A stretch of 46,368 nucleotides of DNA from Candidatus Nitrosopumilus sp. Lineage in GTDB: Archaea > Thermoproteota > Nitrososphaeria > Nitrososphaerales > Nitrososphaeraceae. Positions 8,087 to 16,177 of the stretch are shown piece by piece (position 1 is the first letter of the stretch; each line of letters opens with the position of its first letter). The notes beneath the pieces were generated by a model. The model ran no database searches, was not told the origin of the DNA, and was given only the letters and a program-made list of their open reading frames with translations. The stretch covers positions 1-46,368 of the forward strand of contig JACDCB010000204.1 of assembly GCA_013694585.1 (NCBI GenBank), in the 5' to 3' direction. A program made the position numbers and the translations under genes.

Positions 8087-8743
8087 TTACTTTACTAAAT
8101 AACAAATACAACCGTTCCTCCTGGTTATACCATGGAGTCTTGCAGGATAAGAGTGAGCAGTGCCATCTTTGTTTTCATAAATCGAACCTATCGGGAAAAA
8201 CACCTTGGAGTTTGGATCTTCCAAATCGTCGTTATATCCATACATCAAATTTGAAATTTCAATTTCATACCTGATTGGATATGGGGAATAACTAATTCTG
8301 TTCCACCATTCTATTCCAGTGAAACTTTGATGAAACTGAAAAGTAAACAATTCTCGATCTACTTTGAGAGAAAATTTTTCATCTTCATTTGAATTGAGAT
8401 CTTTCAAATAGAATTCCAATCTCGAGTCTTTTTCGATGAAATTTATTTCTCTATGGTATGAGTGTCCTATTTGTGGTAAGACTTTATTAAATCGATATTG
8501 ATTATGACCTCTGAAAATTGCCTCAAAATAGTCCTGGTTGTCGAATTGGCAAATCAGGTTTAATTCTACCGCGAAATGTTGAGTATTGAAAATTTCTAAC
8601 AAATAAAGCATCCAAGATTTGTTTGGGATTCTATTACCTTTGTCTCCTATTATTCTTAAATTATCTGTAATAATTCGAAATTTCGACACATGTTTCCTGT
8701 AATCATTATGTGGGGTATCGATACATCCGTACCAATAATGCAT
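8087..8743 (-). CDS. Orphan protein (218 aa), unknown function
   Basis: A 218-residue minus-strand protein starting with ATG (MHYWYGCIDTPHN). It is rich in aromatic residues and alternating polar/hydrophobic stretches that suggest mostly beta structure (HFAVELNLICQF, RYEIEISNLMYGYN, SLKVDRELFTFQFHQSFTGIEWW). There is no signal peptide, membrane segment or known catalytic motif. The C-terminal segment AHSYPARLHGITRRNGCICYLVK carries two cysteines. Codon and amino-acid use look like a genuine gene. It is convergent with the BtuF-like gene, which ends 42 bases away. I do not recognise the family; a lipocalin-like or ligand-binding beta fold is only a guess. Confidence 0.6.
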   Translation of the reverse strand: MHYWYGCIDTPHNDYRKHVSKFRIITDNLRIIGDKGNRIPNKSWMLYLLEIFNTQHFAVELNLICQFDNQDYFEAIFRGHNQYRFNKVLPQIGHSYHREINFIEKDSRLEFYLKDLNSNEDEKFSLKVDRELFTFQFHQSFTGIEWWNRISYSPYPIRYEIEISNLMYGYNDDLEDPNSKVFFPIGSIYENKDGTAHSYPARLHGITRRNGCICYLVK

Positions 8744-9078
8744 GTTAGATTACAAATGATTCTATATTTATTCTTGAGTACTATAGGAATGCGATGTGGA
8801 TCTAGTATACTGCTATCGAGCAATGAAAAATTAGGATCGAATCCTCTCTATTTAATTGCAATAAAACAGAAAATATTATAATACATTCATCCTTGAATAC
8901 ATCTGGAAAAGATTTAGTTCGATTATTTAAAAAAACTAATATCAACTTCTCAAGTATGGTTATGAAGTCTGGTACTTTGAGAACCACCGAGGAGAATCCA
9001 ACGCCTGCAAACACAAATACTTGTAATCTTGATAACTGTAGAATATAGTAAAATATAGGATATGCCTGAATAAATGGC
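8744..9078. other. Intergenic region upstream of scpA with a possible small ORF
   Basis: Divergent spacer between the orphan gene and scpA, so it should hold both promoters. A plus-strand frame at 8893-9048 (51 residues from TTG, with GKDLVRLFKKTNINFSS and a CNLDNC end) looks more protein-like than the longer opposite-strand frame over the same bases. Neither has a recognised family. Confidence 0.3.
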
Positions 9079-9879
9079 ATGGTTGATGAAAACGTGGAAC
9101 TCGATCAAGTTTCAACTAAGAAAAAAATTTCTCAGCCCCCTTTAAATTTACTTTTTAATCCTTCTTTGATAGAACGAAATGATGTCTGGAAGATAGATAT
9201 TGTAAAACTCTTAGAGATCCTATTATCTACTTTAACTAAATCTTCTTATAAAGACTTGCGCGTATGTGGTGTGGCAATTTTAACGTCGACATTGATACAT
9301 AGACTTAAGGTAGAATCTATTTTTCGATTAGAAAAAATTGCTAGTAAAGACCATAAAGGTGTATCTGAACGAGACAAGGAATTTATTGAGAAGGTACCCA
9401 TCCCAGAGATTTCTAATCTTAAGTTACCCTTTAGAAAAGAATTGTCTTACCCTGTTTCATTAGAGGATCTTATTTCTATCCTGGAAACTATGATAACCGA
9501 CCTTACTAATCCTGTTGTAAAGAGAACCAGTTTAAGTTTGGAGCCCATTGAAGTTATAGACTTTCAGCATTATCTGATTAAATTTGAGAAAATAATAGAG
9601 GAATTCGAAAATAGGATAATGACAAGACTACAGAATGAAAGAGAATTGAATTTCAATGAAATGGTGATTGGATTAGATAGAATTGATGTTGCTAGATATT
9701 TTATAGCTATGCTCTATCTTAGCACGAAGGATAAAATAAACATCATAACAGGGTTTACAGATTCGAAAAGGGGGCTAGAATATTTAGATTCTTCACCGCA
9801 GCCTAGTGAAGGCATCGAGACTACAAATAACGTTTCAGAGTGGATAAAGATTGCTCTCAAAAATAGCCTAACAGAATAA
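9079..9879 (+). CDS. scpA: Segregation and condensation protein ScpA (kleisin)
   Basis: A 266-residue kleisin-type protein, the subunit that bridges SMC heads in the prokaryotic condensin complex. Features are an N-terminal helical segment (WKIDIVKLLEILLST, about residues 35-50) equivalent to the SMC-neck-binding domain, a polar acidic middle, and a C-terminal winged-helix-like part (LNFNEMVIGLDRIDVARYFIAMLYLSTKDKINI, about 192-225). Annotation rests on this layout plus the ScpB gene starting 4 bases after the stop, a pairing typical of scpAB operons. The N-terminus carries a 30-residue charged extension. The smc gene is not in the window. Confidence 0.8.
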   Translation: MVDENVELDQVSTKKKISQPPLNLLFNPSLIERNDVWKIDIVKLLEILLSTLTKSSYKDLRVCGVAILTSTLIHRLKVESIFRLEKIASKDHKGVSERDKEFIEKVPIPEISNLKLPFRKELSYPVSLEDLISILETMITDLTNPVVKRTSLSLEPIEVIDFQHYLIKFEKIIEEFENRIMTRLQNERELNFNEMVIGLDRIDVARYFIAMLYLSTKDKINIITGFTDSKRGLEYLDSSPQPSEGIETTNNVSEWIKIALKNSLTE

Positions 9880-9883
9880 TCAG

Positions 9884-10420
9884 ATGACTAAATTACCTGC
9901 TGATGAAATCATTGCTCGCATCGAGGCAGCGTTATATTCTGCTGGCCGTCCCCTTACCATTGATGAGATTGTTAAGGCTTCCGGGATAGACTCCCGGGAG
10001 AGAATAAAGAGATTATTGAGTGACCTTATTAACAAAACCAAAATCGCCTTTAAAGCATTGGAGATTGCGAAACTGGAAGATGGTACATATGTCTTCCAAT
10101 TGAAACCCAGTTACGCACCAATCATTAAGAAGTTTTCTAACAAACCTCAAATTTCTAATTCCGTAATGAAGACGCTTTCGTATGTAGCTTATGAACAGCC
10201 CGTTACTAGCAAGAGATTAGCGGAAATCAGGGGCTCCAAAGTTTATATGCACCTAAAGGAACTACAGGATTTGGAATTTGTTAGTCATAAAAGTTCAGGA
10301 AGGGTCAAGGTATACAATACTACGCCAAAATTCAAGAACTATTTTGGAATAAGCGACATAGCGACGCTGAAAAAAAGTTTACTCTTAAATCCCAGAGAAT
10401 TTGTAAAGAAAAACACTTAA
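9884..10420 (+). CDS. scpB: Segregation and condensation protein ScpB
   Basis: A 178-residue ScpB with two winged-helix domains. The first begins ADEIIARIEAALYSAGRPLTIDEIVKASGI, the classic ScpB opening. The second is marked by VMKTLSYVAYEQPVTSKRLAEIRGSKVYMHLKELQDLEFVSHK. ScpB dimers bind the ScpA linker and regulate SMC in chromosome compaction and segregation. It starts with ATG only 4 nt after scpA, so translation is probably coupled. The C-terminal tail (YFGISDIATLKKSL) is of normal length for archaeal members. Confidence 0.88.
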   Translation: MTKLPADEIIARIEAALYSAGRPLTIDEIVKASGIDSRERIKRLLSDLINKTKIAFKALEIAKLEDGTYVFQLKPSYAPIIKKFSNKPQISNSVMKTLSYVAYEQPVTSKRLAEIRGSKVYMHLKELQDLEFVSHKSSGRVKVYNTTPKFKNYFGISDIATLKKSLLLNPREFVKKNT

Positions 10421-10444
10421 TTATAGTTTTGCTATATTTGAACT

Positions 10445-10831
10445 GTGCGTAAATCTATCGAAAATCTGGGAGGCAGGAAATTAACAGGCGGAAGGATCAT
10501 TCCTAATCGAACTAGAAGGAAATATGAAATAGATAGATACCCAAACGAACCAATTGTCGGTCAAACTAAGAATGTAATTCGCAGGGTTCGCGGGAATAAT
10601 GTTAAAGTAGCTTACAAGTTTGCTGAATTTGCAAATGTAAATGATAAGGATACAAAGAAAACAACTAAGGTCAAGATCATTAGGGTCACAAAAAATCCTG
10701 CAAATAAAGATTATGAAAGAAGAGGTGTGGTTACCAAAGGCTCACTCTTAGAGACCGAACTAGGTCTGGCTAAAGTTATTTCGAGACCCGGGCAAGATGG
10801 TGTTGTTAATGCAGTTATTATTAAACAATAA
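10445..10831 (+). CDS. rps8e: Small-subunit ribosomal protein S8e
   Basis: A 128-residue archaeal S8e. The start MRKSIENLGGRKLTGGRIIPNR contains the conserved RKxTGGR motif, and the C-terminal part has RRGVVTKGSLLETELGLAKVISRPGQDGVVNAVI, the conserved KGaiIeTeLG.A.VtsRPGQDG signature. Highly basic, binds 16S rRNA. Start is GTG 24 nt after scpB, so it is probably cotranscribed with scpAB, linking chromosome segregation genes to a ribosomal protein. Length agrees with archaeal S8e, which lacks the eukaryotic insert. Confidence 0.95.
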   Translation: MRKSIENLGGRKLTGGRIIPNRTRRKYEIDRYPNEPIVGQTKNVIRRVRGNNVKVAYKFAEFANVNDKDTKKTTKVKIIRVTKNPANKDYERRGVVTKGSLLETELGLAKVISRPGQDGVVNAVIIKQ

Positions 10832-10868
10832 TATTTTAATAATTCACTTTTAATCAAAAGAATAGGAA

Positions 10869-10880
10869 TTTATAAAATAT
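10869..10880 (+). promoter_or_regulatory. TATA-like box of purQL
   Basis: TTTATAAAATAT centred about 23 nt before the TTG start of purQ. Archaeal transcription starts about 25 nt after the box centre, so the purQ mRNA is probably leaderless, consistent with no ribosome-binding site upstream. Confidence 0.5.
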
Positions 10881-10896
10881 AATTTCAATATCCTTA

Positions 10897-11574
10897 TTGG
10901 TAAGGATAGGTATTACAGTTTTTCCAGGCAGTAATTGTGATCGTGATGTTCATCATATTTTGAACAATGTTTTTCATGTTGATGCTAGATATATTTGGTA
11001 TGAATCATCTATTGATAATTTTGATTGCATAATTATACCTGGTGGATTTACTTATGGTGACAGGTTACGAGCAGGTGCTATAGCCGCACATAGCACCATC
11101 ATGAATAAAATAATGGATTTAGCAGATGATAATGTTCCTATATTGGGAATTTGCAATGGATTTCAAATACTTGTTGAATCTGGGCTACTTCCAGGTGCAC
11201 TGATTGTCAACGAATCACTGAGTTTTATTTGCAAATGGATGAACGTAGTGGTTACTAATACTGATACTCCATTTACGAATCTGTTTGAGAAGAATCAGAA
11301 GATTTCTATACCTATTGCACATGGGGAAGGAAGATTCATAATAGATGGTAAATCCTACAGCAAAATTAGAAAAAATAATCAAGTCACCTTAGAATATTGG
11401 AAAAATAATCCGAATGGTTCTACAAACAACATAGCCGCTATTTGTAACGAAAAAGGAAATGTTATGGGGATGATGCCTCATCCCGAAAGAGGTAGTGACA
11501 GAGATCTGATCCCTGTAGGTCATAATCAGAGTTCCATATTGATATTTAAGTCTATGATTAACTATTTTAAATAG
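10897..11574 (+). CDS. purQ: Phosphoribosylformylglycinamidine synthase, glutaminase subunit PurQ
   Basis: A 225-residue class I glutamine amidotransferase that supplies ammonia to PurL in step 4 of purine synthesis. The start RIGITVFPGSNCDRD is typical of PurQ. The nucleophile elbow PILGICNGFQIL holds the catalytic cysteine and MPHPERGSD the His/Glu partners. Start is TTG; no ATG lies upstream in frame and the family motif begins at residue 3, so the start is firm. purL follows after 16 nt. No PurS gene lies next to it, although the small PurL type requires PurS. Confidence 0.95.
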   Translation: MVRIGITVFPGSNCDRDVHHILNNVFHVDARYIWYESSIDNFDCIIIPGGFTYGDRLRAGAIAAHSTIMNKIMDLADDNVPILGICNGFQILVESGLLPGALIVNESLSFICKWMNVVVTNTDTPFTNLFEKNQKISIPIAHGEGRFIIDGKSYSKIRKNNQVTLEYWKNNPNGSTNNIAAICNEKGNVMGMMPHPERGSDRDLIPVGHNQSSILIFKSMINYFK

Positions 11575-11590
11575 AACTTAGGAATTAAAA

Positions 11591-13780
11591 ATGAATATTC
11601 TCAACATAGATGAATATAGTTATCTAAAGAAGAAACTGCGTCGGGAACCAAATGAGTTGGAACAATTTATTATTAGCGCCGAATGGTCTGAGCATTGTTC
11701 TTATAAATCATCTAAAAAACATCTTAAATTATTACCAATGAAAGGGAATCATGTGTTAGTGGGCCCTGGTTATGATGCTGGAGTAATCGATGTAGGAAAT
11801 GGTTATGTAGTTACTGTTCACATAGAAAGTCACAATCATCCATCAGCCGTGGAACCATATGGAGGTGCCGCGACTGGGGTAGGAGGCGTAATCAGGGACA
11901 TCTTGTCAATGGGCTCCCGTCCAGTTGCATTATACAATGCATTAAGGTTCGGTCCAGTTGACAGAAATTCTAAATTTGGTTCAAAGAATCGATGGTTGCT
12001 CAAGAACGTAGTTAAAGGCATTGCTGATTATGGTAATTGTATCGGTGTCCCGACAGTTGGCGGAGAGGTCGAATTCGACAAATCATTTGATAATTATTGT
12101 TTGGTGGATGTAGCTTCAATCGGATATACAAAACTTGAAAATCTCGTAATGAACACAGCAAAAAAAGGGGATTTGCTGATATTGGGTGGAAATGCTACAG
12201 GTGTGGATGGGATTCACGGCGCTTCATTTGCTTCAAAAAACCTTGATGAAGAAAATCGATCCGCCGTGCAGATCCCAGATCCATTTTTGGAAAAATTGCT
12301 CATGGAGGCCACTTTAGAGGCAATAGAAAATGATTGCGTAAAGACCATGAAAGATCTTGGAGGTGGAGGATTGTCTTGTTGTCTGTCAGAATCAGCAGAC
12401 AGTTTGAAAAAAGGATTTCTAGTTGATTTGTCAACTATTCCATTAAAGCAGACAAACATGACGGATGCCCAGATCATGATTTCAGAATCTCAAGAACGCA
12501 TGCTCTATATCGTCAACGAGAAAAAGAAACTTGAATTCTTTAAAATTTTTGACAAATATAATGTGAATTATTCTGAAATAGGGTATGTTACGGATGATCT
12601 AAATCTTTCTGTTGTTAGAGAGGGTAACACGTTGGCTTGCATGCCTGCAAAAATCATTGCTCACGCGCCACTATTGAATAGGAAATTTAAGCAACCATCT
12701 TATCTGGATGCGATAGTAAAATCGTTCCGGGAACCGGAACCTCAAATGGACATTAAAAAACTGGTATTTAAGATGTTGTCTAATCTTTCCATATGTAGTC
12801 GAAAATGGATCTATGAACAGTTCGACCATGAAGTTGGAGTTAGAACGGTATCAAAACCAGGAGCATCGGATAGTTCTGTTATCAAGTTAGACGAGGGTAA
12901 ATTTCTGAGTTTTAAACTTGACGGTAACGCCAAACATTGCTATTTGAATCCATACGAGGGAATCATCGGGTGTTTGGCTGAATCACTTAGGAATCTTACT
13001 TGTGTGGGCGCTAGCCCATTAGGAATAGTAGATCACTTACAGTTTGGCAACCCAGAAAATGAAGAAATTTTTTGGACATTCTTACAGACAATTAACGGTA
13101 TTAGAGATTACTGTAAATACATGAATATACCCGTTGTCGGTGGTAAAGTAAGTTTGTATAATGAAACCAGCTCTGGCCCTATAAAACCCTGCCCTGTCAT
13201 AGGGATGCTCGGATTGATTGATTCTAAAAATAAGATAAAGTATCCAAAATATACCTCAAACCAATCAATCTTTGTTATTGGAACAACCAAAGATGAAATG
13301 GGCGGATCAGAATATTTTGAATATTGTTTGAATGTCTTGGGTGGAAAAGTCCCTCATGTCGATTTGGAGGAACAAAGAAATGTCATAGAGAGTATTAAGA
13401 ATTTGATTGATGGTGATCTAATAACCGGAGTTCATGACTGTTCTAAAGGTGGAATGATCGTTTCAATGTTGGAAATGGCCCTCCATAGCAATATCGGATT
13501 TAAGGTTTCAGTTGACAAAATGCCAAATAAGTGCTCTAGATTAGATTATTTACTTTTCTCAGAATCTCATAATCGATTTATATTTACCACCAATCACGAT
13601 TCAAAGATCATAAGATACTTAAAAAAGAGGAAAATTCCATACGCTAGGATCGGAGCGAGTTCAAATGATAGAACTTGTTTGATTGATTATAAAGGAAAAG
13701 CAGTTTTCAACAGTTCACTAGAGACTATTTCTCAAAGTTATCATAACTCTTTTACAAATCTATTTACAAAATCTAATTAA
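11591..13780 (+). CDS. purL: Phosphoribosylformylglycinamidine synthase PurL (small type)
   Basis: A 729-residue ATP-dependent amidotransferase subunit that forms formylglycinamidine ribonucleotide with PurQ and PurS. Seen in order: EWSEHCSYKSSKKHL (catalytic His region), VHIESHNHPSAVEPYGGAATGVGGVIRDILSMG (Mg-ATP site), MKDLGGGGLSCCLSE, then the second repeat with VGGKVSLYNET and GVHDCSKGGMIVSMLEMA. The length matches the archaeal/Gram-positive small form, not the 1300-residue fused form. It opens with ATG preceded by TTAGGAAT, a weak ribosome-binding site, and forms an operon with purQ, ending in a T-run. Confidence 0.96.
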   Translation: MNILNIDEYSYLKKKLRREPNELEQFIISAEWSEHCSYKSSKKHLKLLPMKGNHVLVGPGYDAGVIDVGNGYVVTVHIESHNHPSAVEPYGGAATGVGGVIRDILSMGSRPVALYNALRFGPVDRNSKFGSKNRWLLKNVVKGIADYGNCIGVPTVGGEVEFDKSFDNYCLVDVASIGYTKLENLVMNTAKKGDLLILGGNATGVDGIHGASFASKNLDEENRSAVQIPDPFLEKLLMEATLEAIENDCVKTMKDLGGGGLSCCLSESADSLKKGFLVDLSTIPLKQTNMTDAQIMISESQERMLYIVNEKKKLEFFKIFDKYNVNYSEIGYVTDDLNLSVVREGNTLACMPAKIIAHAPLLNRKFKQPSYLDAIVKSFREPEPQMDIKKLVFKMLSNLSICSRKWIYEQFDHEVGVRTVSKPGASDSSVIKLDEGKFLSFKLDGNAKHCYLNPYEGIIGCLAESLRNLTCVGASPLGIVDHLQFGNPENEEIFWTFLQTINGIRDYCKYMNIPVVGGKVSLYNETSSGPIKPCPVIGMLGLIDSKNKIKYPKYTSNQSIFVIGTTKDEMGGSEYFEYCLNVLGGKVPHVDLEEQRNVIESIKNLIDGDLITGVHDCSKGGMIVSMLEMALHSNIGFKVSVDKMPNKCSRLDYLLFSESHNRFIFTTNHDSKIIRYLKKRKIPYARIGASSNDRTCLIDYKGKAVFNSSLETISQSYHNSFTNLFTKSN

Positions 13781-13792
13781 TTTTCTTTTTTT
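13781..13792 (+). terminator. T-rich terminator after purL
   Basis: TTTTCTTTTTTT begins directly after the purL stop codon, with no stem upstream. This fits a poly-T archaeal terminator separating purQL from purF, which has about 80 bases of its own upstream sequence. Confidence 0.55.
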
Positions 13793-13869
13793 AGGCTAAT
13801 GAATATGATATAAGTGATCTTTAGCACTCTAAATATTAAATAGAAAGATTAACGGAGATATATCTTCTA

Positions 13870-15318
13870 ATGGTTCATGAAAATTGTGGTGTGGTCGGCA
13901 TCTTTTCTTTAGGGGGAGAAAATATAGTACCATATTTGATAGATTGTCTTCGATCACTGCAACATAGAGGACAAGAATCATGGGGAATTGCCGTGCCTAA
14001 GAAATTACCCTTTAAAAAAACTGGATTGGTTTCAGGCTCTGCAAATGAATTTGGTAAATTAATTACGAAGTTTTCTTCTAATATAGGGATAGGCCATGTC
14101 AGATATTCTACGTTTGGATCCAGCTCTCTAGAGAATGCTCAACCATTGAAGGTTAAAGATTTATGCATAGCTCACAATGGGACCATTACAAATGCTGAGC
14201 AGCTTTCCAGCATGGTAGGTGGTTGTACTTTTACACCGCAGAGTATGACTGATACTCTCGTTGCCGCCCAAAGACTAGTTAGTATACTAAAAAAGAAGGA
14301 TGATATGAAGGCCGCTATGGAAATACTCAAAAATGAGATGGTCGGATCTTATTGCTTTACATTTGTAACCGATTCAAATACGATATATGCCGCAAGAGAT
14401 CCTAAGGGCTTCAGGCCTCTTGTATTGGGATTACATAAGGATACCAATACTTACATAATTGCATCAGAATCGTGTGCCTTGTCAACTGTTGGAGCAATTC
14501 TATTGAGAGATATTGAACCAGGTGAACTGGTAAGAATAGACAATAATGGCCTCAAATCCGAAAGATTTTCTGAATCTATGAATCATGCACATTGTTCATT
14601 TGAATTTACTTATTTTGCACACCCAAGTTCGATTATGGAAGGAATAAATATTTACCTTGCACGGAAGAAGATCGGTGAATATTTAGCACTTAAATTTCCA
14701 ATTAAAGATGCTGACGTGGTAATCCCAGTACCTGATTCGTCTAGACCTGCAGCGCTGGGATATTCGTTAAAGCTTGGATTGCCATTTGAAGAGGGATTGT
14801 TAAAGGACAGATATAGCAAAAAAGGCTCAATGAGGAGCTTTATTGAGCCCCTTGTTAAAGACAGGAAGGAAATCAATCAAAATATTATGCCAATTAGAGA
14901 AATGATAGAGAATAAGCACGTCATAATTGTGGATGATAGCATAGTAAGGGGTACGAGTTCCCAAGCAATAATTGAGTCGGTCAAACAAGCAGGAGCAAAA
15001 AGGATATCAATGGTTGTTACATATCCGCCGATAAGTTATCCATGTTATGCCGGAATTGATTTTCCATCTCAAGAAGAATTGATCGCTTTTCGGGTTGCCA
15101 AGAATGAAATGGATTTGGAAATTATTGGTAACAAAGTAGCTAAAATTATAGGCGCTGACGAAGTTTGTTATAACGATAATGTAAATCTCGCGAAAGGAAT
15201 AGGTTTGAATAAGAATGAATTATGCTTTTCTTGTTCATCAGGAGATTATTCGCCACTTGGAATAAAGCCCGATTTTAATTCCCGTTATCAAATTAACGAC
15301 AAAATATTTATAGATTAG
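13870..15318 (+). CDS. purF: Amidophosphoribosyltransferase PurF
   Basis: A 482-residue enzyme catalysing the first step of purine synthesis, PRPP plus glutamine to phosphoribosylamine. Catalytic Cys6 (MVHENC) follows a five-residue propeptide that must be cleaved. The glutaminase domain shows LRSLQHRGQESWGIA, GHVRYSTFG and CIAHNGTITN; the phosphoribosyltransferase domain has the PRPP loop VIIVDDSIVRGTSS. All four cysteines expected for the Bacillus-type [4Fe-4S] cluster are present: AHCSFEF, SYPCYAG and LCFSC. It is therefore the iron-sulfur, propeptide-processed class. It follows purQL in the same direction but behind a terminator-like T-run. Confidence 0.96.
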   Translation: MVHENCGVVGIFSLGGENIVPYLIDCLRSLQHRGQESWGIAVPKKLPFKKTGLVSGSANEFGKLITKFSSNIGIGHVRYSTFGSSSLENAQPLKVKDLCIAHNGTITNAEQLSSMVGGCTFTPQSMTDTLVAAQRLVSILKKKDDMKAAMEILKNEMVGSYCFTFVTDSNTIYAARDPKGFRPLVLGLHKDTNTYIIASESCALSTVGAILLRDIEPGELVRIDNNGLKSERFSESMNHAHCSFEFTYFAHPSSIMEGINIYLARKKIGEYLALKFPIKDADVVIPVPDSSRPAALGYSLKLGLPFEEGLLKDRYSKKGSMRSFIEPLVKDRKEINQNIMPIREMIENKHVIIVDDSIVRGTSSQAIIESVKQAGAKRISMVVTYPPISYPCYAGIDFPSQEELIAFRVAKNEMDLEIIGNKVAKIIGADEVCYNDNVNLAKGIGLNKNELCFSCSSGDYSPLGIKPDFNSRYQINDKIFID

Positions 15319-15350
15319 AATTTAAATCCCTTCATACTAGTATAATCATA

Positions 15351-15668
15351 TTGAGTTTAGAAGAGCTTCGCGAAAAGGCATTTTTTCAAAATTCAATCGA
15401 TGTATGGATAATGTTATGTGAGGAAAAAAAATGGGATTATTCTGATATAAAAAATTACCTGAAGTTCATAGATTACCTATTTTCAAATGGAATCAAAATA
15501 CAACGCTTTCCACTTTGTATCAAAGAGTCAGGAGGAATGTTTGAAAGAGGTAAAGATAAGACAAGCTTTTTAGAGAGGCTTTCGAAAGTGCAGTCTGATA
15601 ATGCATCTGCATTCACAATTAAGCTTACACAATCAGCTATTGCTACTATGAGAGGATTTGCTTTGTAA
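15351..15668 (+). CDS. Small conserved-looking protein of unknown function (105 aa)
   Basis: A 105-residue soluble, mainly helical protein from a TTG start 32 nt after purF, probably in the same transcript. It begins LEELREKAFFQNSIDVWIMLCEEKKWDYSDIKNYLKFIDYLFSNGIKIQRFPL and ends in a hydrophobic segment SAIATMRGFAL. No metal motif or membrane helix is present. The aromatic-rich helical start suggests a small folded domain. I do not recognise a family, and an opposite-strand frame over its 3' half is a shadow. Convergent with the Nudix-like gene, whose end is 11 nt away. Confidence 0.6.
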   Translation: MSLEELREKAFFQNSIDVWIMLCEEKKWDYSDIKNYLKFIDYLFSNGIKIQRFPLCIKESGGMFERGKDKTSFLERLSKVQSDNASAFTIKLTQSAIATMRGFAL

Positions 15669-15679
15669 TTATCCAAAGG

Positions 15680-16135
15680 TTAGATTTTTGTGGTCCAATA
15701 TGTAGATTTTTGATTCCTCCAAGAGTAGTAATCCTTAACAATTTTATTGTCATTAATACCAATCGTAATCTCATTAATTTGTTCGCGGTTCATCCACACA
15801 TATTGATTAGAACCTAATTGCAAACCTTTCTCAGGATAATTTGTAATAATACAAACGAATACAGATTCGATAGTATGCGTTCCGCTTAAGATGTCGATGC
15901 TCGAATAGATACCTAAAATATCAATGGGTTCAACGCATAGGGTTGTCTGTCGTAAAATTGACCTCCGTAAAGTTTCTTCAACTAATTCTCCATATCTAAC
16001 TAAATCGCCAGGAAGACACATTGTCTCCCTTTTTTCAGGCTCCTGGATCCTGAGGAAGAGAATTTCATTATTACTATTGTTACATATAGCCGTGACCCTA
16101 TTGAGAGGTTGTAAATGGTGATCTTTATTCTTCAT
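15680..16135 (-). CDS. Nudix-fold protein with degenerate catalytic box
   Basis: A Nudix-domain protein of 151 residues from the ATG at 16135 (161 from a TTG at 16165). Numbered from the TTG, the Nudix box covers about 53-76 (GDLVRYGELVEETLRRSILR). Against GX5EX7REUXEEXGU, the early E60 and R68 are kept, but the metal-binding REUXEE glutamates are replaced by S69, R72 and Q73, and the closing Gly by Thr75. The rest of the fold is well kept (NRVTAICNNSNNEILFLRI, YVWMNREQINEI). It follows topoisomerase IB by 12 to 42 nt on the same strand. Normal pyrophosphohydrolase activity is unlikely; it may bind nucleotides or act as a regulator. Confidence 0.75.
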   Translation of the reverse strand: MKNKDHHLQPLNRVTAICNNSNNEILFLRIQEPEKRETMCLPGDLVRYGELVEETLRRSILRQTTLCVEPIDILGIYSSIDILSGTHTIESVFVCIITNYPEKGLQLGSNQYVWMNREQINEITIGINDNKIVKDYYSWRNQKSTYWTTKI

Positions 16136-16177
16136 ATGGAGAATTATCTTGTTCGGGAAAATCAATCATATATATAC

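Noticed and set aside
8802-9080. 92-residue minus-strand frame upstream of scpA
   Set aside because: Its residues look like a reverse shadow of a more protein-like plus-strand frame, and it overlaps the scpA start.
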